Part shown: one piece after another, positions 47,337 through 57,161 of the stretch
How positions within the stretch are numbered: position 1 is the first letter of the stretch
Layout: each line of letters begins with the position of its first letter
Source of the DNA: Thiocapsa bogorovii
GTDB taxonomy: Bacteria; Pseudomonadota; Gammaproteobacteria; Chromatiales; Chromatiaceae
NCBI RefSeq assembly: GCF_021228795.1
Contig: NZ_CP089309.1
Location: 4,957,501-5,021,500, forward strand
Direction: 5' to 3'
DNA: 64,000 nucleotides
The notes under the pieces: model-generated
What the model was told of the DNA's origin: nothing
What the model saw: the letters and a program-made list of their open reading frames with translations, nothing else
Databases searched by the model: none
Translations under genes and position numbers: made by a program

Positions 47337-49180
47337 TGCGCGACATCGACTACAAGGATAGGGGCGGGATACTGAACCCGCTGAAGAGTCTCTCCTTTTT
47401 CGGTCGCAGGTCCGTGACCGTGCCGCTGGAGCCGCGCGCCGCGTCGGCCAACTATCGTGGCTTCCATGTCAACGACTGGGAGGCCTGCATCGGCTGCAGT
47501 ACCTGTCAGAAGGTCTGCGACAACGCGGCCATCACCATGGTCAGCATCCCCGATCTGCCGCAGGATCCCGCGAAGGGGATCCGCAACCTGCGTCCGGCCA
47601 TCGACTACGGACGCTGCTGCTGGTGCGCACTCTGCGTGGATCTTTGTCCGACCGGCTCCATCTCGCTGTCCCGCGAGTATGTCCATACCTGTCTCGACAG
47701 CGAGCTGGACAGCTATTTCGTGCTGCCCGATTCCAATGGCATCCACGGCACACCGTATCCGAAAGGCTGGGCCAAGTCGGAGGATGCCGACCTGGTCGCG
47801 CTCGAACGCGCGCGGATGGAGGAGCTCCCGCCCGCCGAACGAATCGGCAACTTCAATGAGATCGTCGCCGGCTACGACGCGAACCAGGCGATCATCGAGG
47901 CCTCGCGCTGCGTGCAGTGCGGCATGTGTTTCGACGCCTGCCCGACCCACATGAACGCGCCCGAATACATCCGCGCCATCTGGAAGGGCGACCTCGAGCA
48001 GGCGGTCCGCGAGATCTATCGGACCAACCCGTTCGCCCACACCTGCGGCCGCGTCTGCACGCATCGCTGCGAGGATGCGTGCTCGGTCGGGCACCGCGGC
48101 ACGCCGATCGCCATCCGTTGGCTCAAACGGTATGCCATGGACGCCGTGGATCACGAGCGGGTGAAGACGATCGCCGCCGAGGGCAAGGCGCGGTTCCTCT
48201 CCGGCAAGCGCGTCGCCGTGGTGGGGGGTGGTCCGGCGGGACTCACCGCTGCCTTCGACCTGATCAAGGAGGGCCATGAGGTCACCGTCTTCGAGGCCCG
48301 ACCCAAGGCCGGCGGCATGGTGCGCTACGGGATCCCGGACTATCGCCTCCCGCAGGATCGCATCGACCGCGATGTCGACGTCATCGCCTCGCTGGGCGTG
48401 AAGATCCGGTACGGCACGCAGGTCGGAACAGACATCACGATGGCCGAGCTCGAGCAGGACTATGACGCCGTCATCCTGACCATCGGTCTCTGGATGGGCC
48501 GCTCGACCCGCATTCCGGGCTCCGATCACCCGCGGGTCAAGCGCGCGGTGACCCTGCTGCGCGACGTGGCCGATCAGGTCAAGGTCTCGGTGCCGACCTC
48601 CGCGATCGTGATCGGCGGCGGAAACGTGGCGATGGACGTCGCCCGGACGATTGCACGTCTCCAGAAACAGACCTACGGCCAAGTCAAGGTCACGGTGACC
48701 GCCTTGGAGGACCTGGAGCACTTCCTCGCCGATCCCGAAGAGATCAAAGAGGCCAGAGAGGAGGGCGTCGAGATCCTGCCCGCCCGTGGCCCGCAGGAGA
48801 TCCTCTTCAAGCCGCGTAAGTATGAAGTCGACAAGGTCCATGGCTTGCGGACTTGGCGCGTGCTCTCCATCTTCGACGCGCAGGGGCGGTTTGCGCCGAG
48901 ATATGATGAAGCCGACGAGCAGATCCACGAGGGCGAGATGGTCGTCGAGGCCATCGGTCAGGCCGCCGAGGTCGAATTACTCGGCGAGGAGCTGACGGAG
49001 CGCCTCGACTGGAACCGCGGCCGATTGAAGATCGACGATCAGGGCCGGACCAATCTGCCCTGGCTCTGGGCCGCCGGAGACATGGTGCGGGGTCCGGATG
49101 TCGTCTCCGCGGTGGCCGACGGACACCGGGTGGCCTCGAGCATCACTAGCGTTTTATCGATTCGGGAGGACGCGGCATGA
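47336..49180 (+). CDS. NuoI-like ferredoxin fused to GltD/NfnL-type flavoprotein
   Basis: The 614-residue protein first has a two-cluster NuoI/MbxN-like domain (C51-C54-C57-C61 and C94-C97-C100-C104). A GltD-type N-terminal domain follows with CVQCGMCFDACP (192-202) and CGRVCTHRCEDAC (237-249). Next come the FAD motif VAVVGGGPAGL (from 294), RYGIPDYRLP and the NAD(P) motif VIGGGNVAMDVAR. GltD/NfnL domains pass electrons between NAD(P)H, FAD and Fe-S clusters. The fusion would wire NAD(P)H to the NuoB/NuoD-like core. ATG 47336 overlaps the NuoD-like stop, and its stop overlaps the rubrerythrin start (ATGA). Confidence 0.9.
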   Translation: MRDIDYKDRGGILNPLKSLSFFGRRSVTVPLEPRAASANYRGFHVNDWEACIGCSTCQKVCDNAAITMVSIPDLPQDPAKGIRNLRPAIDYGRCCWCALCVDLCPTGSISLSREYVHTCLDSELDSYFVLPDSNGIHGTPYPKGWAKSEDADLVALERARMEELPPAERIGNFNEIVAGYDANQAIIEASRCVQCGMCFDACPTHMNAPEYIRAIWKGDLEQAVREIYRTNPFAHTCGRVCTHRCEDACSVGHRGTPIAIRWLKRYAMDAVDHERVKTIAAEGKARFLSGKRVAVVGGGPAGLTAAFDLIKEGHEVTVFEARPKAGGMVRYGIPDYRLPQDRIDRDVDVIASLGVKIRYGTQVGTDITMAELEQDYDAVILTIGLWMGRSTRIPGSDHPRVKRAVTLLRDVADQVKVSVPTSAIVIGGGNVAMDVARTIARLQKQTYGQVKVTVTALEDLEHFLADPEEIKEAREEGVEILPARGPQEILFKPRKYEVDKVHGLRTWRVLSIFDAQGRFAPRYDEADEQIHEGEMVVEAIGQAAEVELLGEELTERLDWNRGRLKIDDQGRTNLPWLWAAGDMVRGPDVVSAVADGHRVASSITSVLSIREDAA

Positions 49181-49680
49181 TCGAAGGAGCCGTGAGCAGC
49201 TACGAGAAGATCAAGTCCAAGACCTCGCTGCGCGAGATCCTGGAGGTCGCCTGCAGCTTCGAGGCGAGCGCGCGTGATTTTTACACCGACCTGATCCCCA
49301 AGGTCGGCAAGAACATACGTTGGCTGGTCGAAGAATTAGCTGCCGAGGAGCAGCAGCATTTCGATCTATTGAACGGACTGGCGAGCCGAGAAGACATCGC
49401 CGAGCAGATCAAGGCAGAGGTCCGAATCCCGGCGACCGACACCCGATTCTCCGATGCTGTTCAGTTGCCGGACTTGGGTGCCAAGCCGGACGATCAGGCG
49501 ATTCTGCAGTATGCGATGGGTCGCGAGCAGATTGCCATGGAACATTATCACTCGCTGGCGGAGGGCACCGAACCCGGACCGATTCATGATCTCTTCAGCT
49601 ATCTCGCCGACGAGGAGACCAAGCACAAGGCCGAGCTGGAAAAGGTCTACTACGAGGTCGTCCACTCGGGCGGGGTCTGA
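49177..49680 (+). CDS. Rubrerythrin-like ferritin-fold diiron protein
   Basis: The 167-residue four-helix protein keeps a rubrerythrin/ferritin-like pattern of metal ligands: CSFEASARDFY, LAAEEQQHFDLL, ALQYAMGREQIAMEHYHSL-type segment (ILQYAMGREQIAMEHYHSL) and LADEETKHKAELEKVYYE. It lacks the C-terminal rubredoxin CxxC domain, so it should take electrons from a partner. ATG 49177 overlaps the flavoprotein stop, showing it is the last gene of the MBX-like operon. Peroxide reduction protecting the oxygen-sensitive clusters is a reasonable inference. Confidence 0.87.
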   Translation: MIEGAVSSYEKIKSKTSLREILEVACSFEASARDFYTDLIPKVGKNIRWLVEELAAEEQQHFDLLNGLASREDIAEQIKAEVRIPATDTRFSDAVQLPDLGAKPDDQAILQYAMGREQIAMEHYHSLAEGTEPGPIHDLFSYLADEETKHKAELEKVYYEVVHSGGV

Positions 49681-49860
49681 TACGACGCCGCATTGAAGCC
49701 TGTCCGGAGCGCGCAGCGCGAACCGCGGCATCTTAGGTGACTCGAGCCGAGTCGCGCGCCATCACCCCGACCGACCGCTTGTTGAGGCTTTCTCGAGCCG
49801 TTCCGAAGGAAACCCGTCACACGGGGCGGCGCCGGTTCTGCTGCTGCGCGCGGATCGGAA

Positions 49861-50346
49861 TCAGCGTCCGGAAATCCGTTTCGCATTGGCGAGCAGGTCG
49901 TCGATCTCGCGTTCAGCTTCGACCCAGTCCTCTGCTTCGTGTCCGGGCGCGAAACGACGTTTCTCTGCACGGTAGTAGGCCGCCTCATGGATCATGTGCA
50001 TCCGCTCCTCGTCCGACACATTGGCGAGTAACTTCAGGCTGATCGATTTGCTTTCGGGTGCGTTCCGGGCGACTCCGGATTTTGCGGGTGCCTTCTTGGC
50101 GGGTGTCTTTTTCGCGACGGGGGTCGCCGTGGCGGTCCGTGTCGCTGACGGCGCTGCCTTCTTCTTCGTGGCTGTCTTTGCGGGGGGCGCGGGGGCCTTG
50201 CCCGGTGCCGGTTTCGCCGCCGGTTTGACGGCAGCGGCTTTTGTGGGAGCCTTCTTCGCCACGGTCTTCTTGATGACTGGGTTCTTGCTGTCTACGGCCG
50301 CCTTCGGGGCCGTCTTTTTGGTTACGATCGTTTTGTCGTCGGCCAT
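49861..50346 (-). CDS. Histone-H1-like Lys/Ala/Pro-rich protein with DUF2934 domain
   Basis: The 161-residue product has an N-terminal region of about 115 residues built of KKTxxKKAPxK-like sequence (TKKTAPKAA, VAKKAPTKAAA, KKTPAKKAPAK), like the tail of histone H1 or AlgP/HctB-type DNA-binding proteins. The C-terminus (RMHMIHEAAYYRAEKRRF, then HEAEDWVEAEREID) is a DUF2934 domain. ATG 50346 has GAGG about 9 bases upstream. Non-specific DNA binding by the basic tail is likely; the partner of DUF2934 is unknown. The longer frame to 50604 overlaps the ABC permease gene. Confidence 0.8.
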   Translation of the reverse strand: MADDKTIVTKKTAPKAAVDSKNPVIKKTVAKKAPTKAAAVKPAAKPAPGKAPAPPAKTATKKKAAPSATRTATATPVAKKTPAKKAPAKSGVARNAPESKSISLKLLANVSDEERMHMIHEAAYYRAEKRRFAPGHEAEDWVEAEREIDDLLANAKRISGR

Positions 50347-50519
50347 GTCGCTCGCTCGCCTCTTGGATTCCGGTATGGTCTCTTCGGGGTTTTTACTAAG
50401 ACCCCGTCGGTCATTGGACGTCGTTGATTCAAGACCGGCGGTTCCTCTCGTCATCGCCGATAAGGATACACGGGATTCTTGTTCTCGGGGCAAGAACAGA
50501 GGTATGAATTTCGGGCATC

Positions 50520-53038
50520 TTATTCCGATCTCAACGCCTGCGCCGGATCCGTGCGGGCAGAACGATAAGCCGGGTAGAGGCCCGCCAGCAAGGCGGCGCT
50601 CCAAGCGAGCACGACATCCTGGATCAGTGTCAGCGATGGGATCCGCATCTCCATGGTCCAGCCGAAGGATCGCAGATTAACGACCTCGATGAGGAGGTCC
50701 GCCATCACGAGTCCGAGGGGAATCGCCAGCACGCCTGCCGAGAGACCGAGAATCGAGGTTTGGGTCAGAATCAACAGGGTCAGCTCGCGCCGGGTTATGC
50801 CCGTCGCGCGCATCACCGCGTAATCGCGACGCCGCTCCAGCTCGAGCGCCATCAAGGCGCTCAGCACGCCGATGAATGCCACACCGATGGCCAGGAGACG
50901 CAGGACATGGGTTATGGCGAAGGTGCGGTCGAAGATGTCGAGCGATTGCTCGCGGATCTGCTCGTTCAGGCTGACGAGGACCGGGGCATCGAACGTCTCT
51001 GTCAGGGCGCGAATCCGCTCGAAGACCTCGGCTCGATCCGCGTTGTCGTGCACCATGATGCCGATAGAGGAGACGGCGTCGTCGGCCCAGAGCGTGGCGT
51101 AACGGCCACCCGACATGATCAGCATCCCCGCATCCGAGCCGTAGTCGCGAAAGATGCCGCCGATCTCGAAGGACTGCCAGCCCCTTTGCGTGAAGAGTTC
51201 AACCCGGTCGCCGACCCCGACGTCGTGATGATAGGCGTAGGGCTCCGAGGCGAGGATCAACTCGCCGGTCTCGAAACGCGTCCAGAGATCCGCGGCTTCT
51301 CCGCCGTCGAAGCTGAAACCGCTCGGACTGACCGACGAGGAGGTCAGCCCGAGCAGCAGCACCGAGCCGGTCTCCGACTCGACCCGCACGCTGCGCCCCA
51401 TGCTGATCTCGGCGATGCCCGGAAGGCCGGCCAGCCGTTCCGCAAGCCCGGAGGGCAGGACGCCATCGGCGCGATTCCCTGTCTCGGAGGGCGCAGAGAC
51501 ATAGATGTCACTTTGCAGGGTCGTGTCGAGCCAGACGATCAGACTGCTGCGAAAGCTGTCGATCATGACGCCGACTCCGAGGGTCGAGGAGATGGCGACG
51601 GTCAGTGCGGCTGCGGCGATGCCTGTACGGGTGATGGATGCAGCCACACCGCGCGCCGCGAGCACGGCGGGGATACCGCCGATCGGACCGACAATGCGCG
51701 CCAATCCGAGTGCAATCGCGCGGAGCACGGCGGGGACACAAAGGCTGAAGCCGAGAATCAGGATCAGAATGGCTAAGAAGCCGAGACCGATCGAGCGACT
51801 CGGGATCTGTGCTGCACCCCATCCGACGACCATCAGGGTCAGACCGAACGCTCCCAGCCAGAGCACCCAGCGCTGTCCTCGGCGCTCCAGGCTATTGGCA
51901 CGCAGCACGTCACGCGGCTGAGCCCGCGCGGCCTCGATTGCAGGTCCGAGCGCGGCGACCAAGGTAATCAGAAGTCCGGCGGTCATGCCTTTTACGACCG
52001 ACAGCGGTGTGACGAAGAGCTCGCGCACGGTCAGTGCGAAGTAGATGTCGTTGATGGTGCGTGTGACCAGCTGCACCAAACCCCAGCCGGTCAGGACACC
52101 CAAGGTCAGGCCGAGTAGAGCGCCGACGAGTGCGAAGAACAGGGCCTCGGACAGGACCAAGGTGAATAGCTGTGCGCGCGTGCAGCCGAGTGTCCGCAGC
52201 GAACCCAGCAGGCTGCGCCGCTGCAACACGGCGAATGTCATGGTGTTGTAGATGATGAATCCGCCGACCAGCATGGCGAGCAGGCTCATGGCGGTCAGAT
52301 TGGTATGGAAGGCCCGTGTCATCTGACGCAGGGTCTCGCTGCGTTGCTCGGATGCGACCAGCCGCAGACCGGGCGGAAGCGCTTCGGCCAGAGCAGACGC
52401 CTCTTCGGGCGTGATGACCAGATCGATCCGGTCGATGGTGCCGACGCGCTCTGTGATCTCTTGTGCGGTTGCGATGTCTGCGATCGCCAGACCCTCGAAA
52501 CCGCTGGTCTGATTCGAGGTCAGGATGCCGACCAGCTCGGCCGAGAGCTCGCGGGCCCCGATCCGCAGCGGCAAGGTGTCGCCCGGAACGACACCGAGTC
52601 GCCGGGCGTCGCTCGCGCTCAGCAGAAGGGTATCGGGCTGTGTCAGGATTCGTTTCAGCGATGGACCTTCGACCGAGAGGCCGGTGCCTCGGACGGACGA
52701 AAAGGCCAGCAGATCGAGCCCGATCAGCGTGAAGGTCGCGTCGGCGATCCGCACCGGCGCCTCGATGATCGGCGAGGCATCGATCGCTGCAAGCCCGCCG
52801 TGGCGGCGCAGGTCTGCATAGACCGCATCCGGGATGCCGCCAGAGGCGGATTCGATGCGGTGGGTCGCACGTCCGGCGACCCGCTCGATCGAGAGGTCGA
52901 AGGCCCGCCTCGCGCTCTCGTTGGCGATGTCCACGGCGATCACGACTGCCACGCCGAGTGCGATGCCGAGGACCGAAAGACCGGACTGCCAGCGGTGGCG
53001 GGCCAGATAGCGCAGGCTGGCGCGGACGAGGACCGGAA

Positions 53039-53042
<4 letters not shown>
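50520..53042 (-). CDS. ABC transporter permease, MacB/FtsX type with duplicated FtsX core
   Basis: The 840-residue membrane protein has an N-terminal TM ([20 protein letters not shown]), a periplasmic MacB_PCD-like domain, three TM helices (about 250-380), a central TM pair, a second periplasmic domain and a final FtsX unit ([34 protein letters not shown]). This layout fits the LolC/YbbP-like group of mechanotransmission ABC systems, which act on lipids, lipoproteins or exported peptides. Its start overlaps the ATPase gene end by 4 bases. Substrate unknown. Confidence 0.9.
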
Positions 53043-53769
<727 letters not shown>

Positions 53770-53773
<4 letters not shown>

Positions 53774-54021
53774 GCGAGCCAACGCACCAGATAATAGACG
53801 CGCTGGCCCTCCGATGAGCTCGACGGCCCGTAGACGATCGCCGCATGGAGTCCGCGCTCTGCGTGCGCCCCCGCGCGAGCCCCGGCAAGCGCCGTCGCTT
53901 CGTCGTCGACCACCGTCACGCAACCCTCCGGGTAGCGAGCACGGTCGGTGCGTTTCGTCTTGATGATCGCGAACCTGTGGTCCAGCGAGGTCGACTCGGG
54001 GTCGATGAGAATATTGGGCAT
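53770..54021 (-). CDS. Small unknown protein leading the ABC operon
   Basis: The 83-residue product ([20 protein letters not shown]) contains [19 protein letters not shown] and ends [10 protein letters not shown] recognise no domain. Support comes from the exact ATGA overlap of its stop with the ATPase start and from protein-like composition. No strong ribosome binding site was seen before ATG 54021, and the frame stays open upstream to 54243, so the start is uncertain. It probably has an accessory role in the export system. Confidence 0.5.
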
Positions 54022-54160
54022 GAGGTATACGGTCTCGGAGGCTTGGATCGGCGGGTGCGTGCGGGACACTCGCTCGGCGGGCGAAACGTCCGCCACTTGG
54101 ACAGAAGTGGTGCGTCCGCTCGGCGGGCGCAAGTGCGAATCGAAGGGAGGCGTCGGCCTT

Positions 54161-54189
54161 TTGGGCGTTGGTCGCGCTTCTGTTATCCT
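54161..54189 (+). promoter_or_regulatory. Possible promoter of the GH57 operon
   Basis: TTGGGC (54161-54166), a 17-base spacer and TATCCT (54184-54189) lie about 75 bases upstream of the first GH57 start. Each hexamer matches the sigma-70 consensus in 4 of 6 positions, so support is moderate. Confidence 0.35.
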
Positions 54190-54262
54190 CGGCACCTTCG
54201 AACCGTTGCTCCTCCGGCCGTCTACGAATGCCGTCCCCCTCATGCCATCTCGGAGTCGTACC

Positions 54263-55624
54263 GTGATCGCCCAGCACGCGCTCGTTCTGAACCTGCATCA
54301 GCCCGCCGGCAATCTCGAGGAGCTCCTCGACAACCAGAGCTGGGAGGCGAAGGAGATCCTGTTCGCCCTGGATCGTATCCCGCGCAGTCTATGGGGCCAC
54401 GAAGATCTGGCACGCGTCCATGTCTCCCTTTCCGGCACCCTGCTCGAGACCCTGTCGAATCCCGAGTTCCAAAAGCGTGTCTACGGCACCGTGGATTGCG
54501 GGTCGCTCCTGTGGCACTTCCAGAACGAGACGCTGTTCGAGGTCTTGGGCACGGGTTACTACCACCCGGTGCTGCCCCTGATCCCCGAGGCGGACCGCGA
54601 GGAGCAGCTGCGCCGCTGGCTCGGCATCGCACATCACCTGCTCTGGCGCCCGCGCTTCCAAGGTTTCTGGCCGCCCGAGATGGGCTTCTCGATGGAGTTG
54701 ATTCCGCTGCTGCGCGCTTTCGGCTATCGGTACGTCATGGTCGACAGCGAGCACGTGGAGCCGATCTCGCCGATGAGCTGGCAGGAGCTTCGCTATCGTC
54801 CGCATATCGCGCGTTTCGGCGGCGAGGCGATCACGGTCATCGTGCGCGATCGCGATCTCTCCGATGCCCAGGAATCCGGGATGGAGCTGGATTGGTTTCT
54901 CGCCGAGGTCGCCGAGCGGACCAAGTGGTGCGACTTTACCCCCCTGGTGACCACCTGTACCGACGGCGAGAACGGGGGTTGGTTTCGCAATGTGACCGAA
55001 GGGGCCAACTTCTGGAGTGCCTTCTATCTGCCGCTGCTCGAGCGCGTCGCCGCCGGCGAGGCCGCGATCGCACCCACCTTCATCAGCCGCTATCTGGATA
55101 CCTACGGGGCCCACGGCGAGGTGCGCGTGCGCACCGGTGCCTGGAACACCGGGTGGCACCATGGCCGCGACTTCACCCAATGGACCGGCTCGGATCGCCA
55201 GAAGGAGGCGATCGAGGCCTTCGCCAAGGCCAGCCGGATGGTCCATGATGCACGTTGGTACGCCACCGAGCGGGGCGTCCGCGAAGGTCCCGAGGCCGAA
55301 GCGATCGAGGAGGCGATGTGGCGTCTGCTGCGCGCCGAGACCAGTTGCCATCTTTACTGGGGCGAGGCCTGGGTGCCGCGGGCCGAGGCGGATCTCGAGG
55401 CCAGTCGGGCCGCGCTCGAGCGTATCGGGATCCGCCCGGAGCCTACGGATGCGAATATGGATGCACCCGCACCTGAGCCCGGGTCAGAGCCCTTGTCCGA
55501 CTTGACCCCGGCACCCGATGCGCTCACAACGAACATTCCCGCCGAACCGGCCGCCGACACCCCTCCGACCCATGCACCCGATGGGCCGGCCGTCTCCGAA
55601 ACACCGGCACCAAAATCCTCTTGA
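54263..55624 (+). CDS. Glycoside hydrolase family 57 protein (first of two)
   Basis: The protein of about 453 residues belongs to GH57, whose members are amylases, branching enzymes or 4-alpha-glucanotransferases acting on alpha-glucans such as glycogen. Motifs are LVLNLHQPAGN, FWPPEMGFSMELIPLLRAFG (candidate nucleophile Glu) and TTCTDGENGGWF (candidate acid Asp), with TGAWNTGWHHG towards the end. A Pro/Ala/Glu-rich tail of about 65 residues is unusual. GTG 54263 has CGGAG 7 bases upstream; ATG 54242 is the alternative. Confidence 0.85.
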   Translation: MIAQHALVLNLHQPAGNLEELLDNQSWEAKEILFALDRIPRSLWGHEDLARVHVSLSGTLLETLSNPEFQKRVYGTVDCGSLLWHFQNETLFEVLGTGYYHPVLPLIPEADREEQLRRWLGIAHHLLWRPRFQGFWPPEMGFSMELIPLLRAFGYRYVMVDSEHVEPISPMSWQELRYRPHIARFGGEAITVIVRDRDLSDAQESGMELDWFLAEVAERTKWCDFTPLVTTCTDGENGGWFRNVTEGANFWSAFYLPLLERVAAGEAAIAPTFISRYLDTYGAHGEVRVRTGAWNTGWHHGRDFTQWTGSDRQKEAIEAFAKASRMVHDARWYATERGVREGPEAEAIEEAMWRLLRAETSCHLYWGEAWVPRAEADLEASRAALERIGIRPEPTDANMDAPAPEPGSEPLSDLTPAPDALTTNIPAEPAADTPPTHAPDGPAVSETPAPKSS

Positions 55625-55669
55625 TCCACCCCGGCAACCCCGGAACAACCCTTCCTCAAGGAGTCCAGC

Positions 55670-57136
55670 GTGAAACCGCTACCCGAGTACGTCGATGACC
55701 TTCCGAATATCTGCGGCCATGAGGCGGACGTCGAGGCCGTCGCTGCCGATGCGCGGACGCGTTCGCTCTTCGCCGATCGCGGCGGCATCGATTTCGGCTC
55801 GATCCGCTCGGCGACCGCCATCGCCCTGCACCAGCACCAGCCCCTGATCCCGGCGGGCGGCGGGGATCTGCGCAGTGCTGCCTTGATCAGCAACCTCCAG
55901 TACATGATGGAGAACCAGCACATCGGGGACAATTACAACGCCCCCGCCTTCGTCTGGTGCTACAAGCGAATGGGCGAGTTCATCCCGCAGTTGATCGGCG
56001 AGGGCAAGTCACCGCGCTGCATGCTCGAGTACTCGGGCACGCTGCTGCACGGTCTGCGCAAGATGGGCGAGCATCATGTGATCGATGCGCTCAAGGGCAT
56101 GACCTGTAACCCGGACTACAACTGGGCCGTCGAGTGGCTCGGCATGCCTTGGGGCCACGCGGTCGCACCCTCTACGCCGGTGCAGGATTTTCGTCTGCAC
56201 GTCAAGGCGTTTCAGCATCACTTCGCGGCCATCTTCGGGTGGGAGGCGCTGGAGCGGGTGCGCGGCTTCTCCCCCTCCGAGATGGCCCTGCCGAATCATC
56301 CCGATGTCGCCTACGCCTTCGTCAAGACGCTCGTGGACTGCGGTTTTCAATGGGTTCTGGTGCAGGAGCACACGGTTCAGCAGGTCGACACCGGGCGGCA
56401 TCCGGAGCGCCCGCACATCCCGCATCGCTTAGTCGTCACCAACTCGCACGGCGATACCGCCAGCATCATCGCCATCGTCAAGACCCAGGGGTCGGACACC
56501 AAGCTGGTCGCCCAGATGCAGCCCTGGTACGAGGCACAAGGGTTGCAGCGGGTCGCGCTCGCCGGCAAGTCGATCCCGCCGCTGGTCACCCAGATCGCCG
56601 ACGGCGAGAACGGCGGCGTCATGATGAACGAGTTCCCGGGGAAATTCATGGAGGTGGTCGGGGCGTCGAGTTACACCGACACGCCTATGATGAACGGGAG
56701 TGAATATCTGGAGCATCTCTTTGCGCTCGGGATCAAGGAGTCCGATCTCCCCGAGGTCCAGCCCCTGTTTAACGATCGCATCTGGGCGCGCATTCAGCCC
56801 GGCGACGGGCCGGAAAAGCTGGAAAAGGCGATCACCGAGCTCAAGCAGGAAGACGGCCGATTCCACATGGAAGGCGGCAGTTGGACATCCGACCTCTCCT
56901 GGGTGAAGGGCTACGACGACGTGTTGGGTCCGATGGAGGAGGCGAGCGTCAACTTCAACCAAAAGGTCCTGATCCCCGGTGTGCCCACCAACGACCCGCG
57001 TTATCGCAACGCGCTCTTCCACCTCATGGCCTCCCAAACCAGCTGCTATCGCTATTGGGGTCAGGGTCTTTGGACCGACTACGGGCGCGAGATCTGCCGA
57101 CGGGTCAATGCGATCCTCGAGCAGGATTTCGGCTGA
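55670..57136 (+). CDS. Glycoside hydrolase family 57 protein (second of two)
   Basis: This 488-residue GH57 enzyme is clearly a different subgroup from its neighbour. It has IALHQHQPLIPAGGG, then RGFSPSEMALPNHPDVAYAF (candidate catalytic Glu) and VTQIADGENGGVMMNEF (candidate Asp). About 55 N-terminal residues precede the first motif. It lies 45 bases after the first enzyme, with AAGGAG before ATG 55670. The pair, with no glycogen synthase nearby, probably remodels storage alpha-glucan. Exact reactions cannot be assigned. Confidence 0.87.
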   Translation: MKPLPEYVDDLPNICGHEADVEAVAADARTRSLFADRGGIDFGSIRSATAIALHQHQPLIPAGGGDLRSAALISNLQYMMENQHIGDNYNAPAFVWCYKRMGEFIPQLIGEGKSPRCMLEYSGTLLHGLRKMGEHHVIDALKGMTCNPDYNWAVEWLGMPWGHAVAPSTPVQDFRLHVKAFQHHFAAIFGWEALERVRGFSPSEMALPNHPDVAYAFVKTLVDCGFQWVLVQEHTVQQVDTGRHPERPHIPHRLVVTNSHGDTASIIAIVKTQGSDTKLVAQMQPWYEAQGLQRVALAGKSIPPLVTQIADGENGGVMMNEFPGKFMEVVGASSYTDTPMMNGSEYLEHLFALGIKESDLPEVQPLFNDRIWARIQPGDGPEKLEKAITELKQEDGRFHMEGGSWTSDLSWVKGYDDVLGPMEEASVNFNQKVLIPGVPTNDPRYRNALFHLMASQTSCYRYWGQGLWTDYGREICRRVNAILEQDFG

Positions 57137-57161
57137 CGACAATCTGGGAAAAGACCTTGCA

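Noticed and set aside
47198-48928. 576-codon open frame on the minus strand
   Set aside because: It mirrors the ferredoxin-flavoprotein gene, which has clear Fe-S, FAD and NAD(P) motifs in the plus frame.
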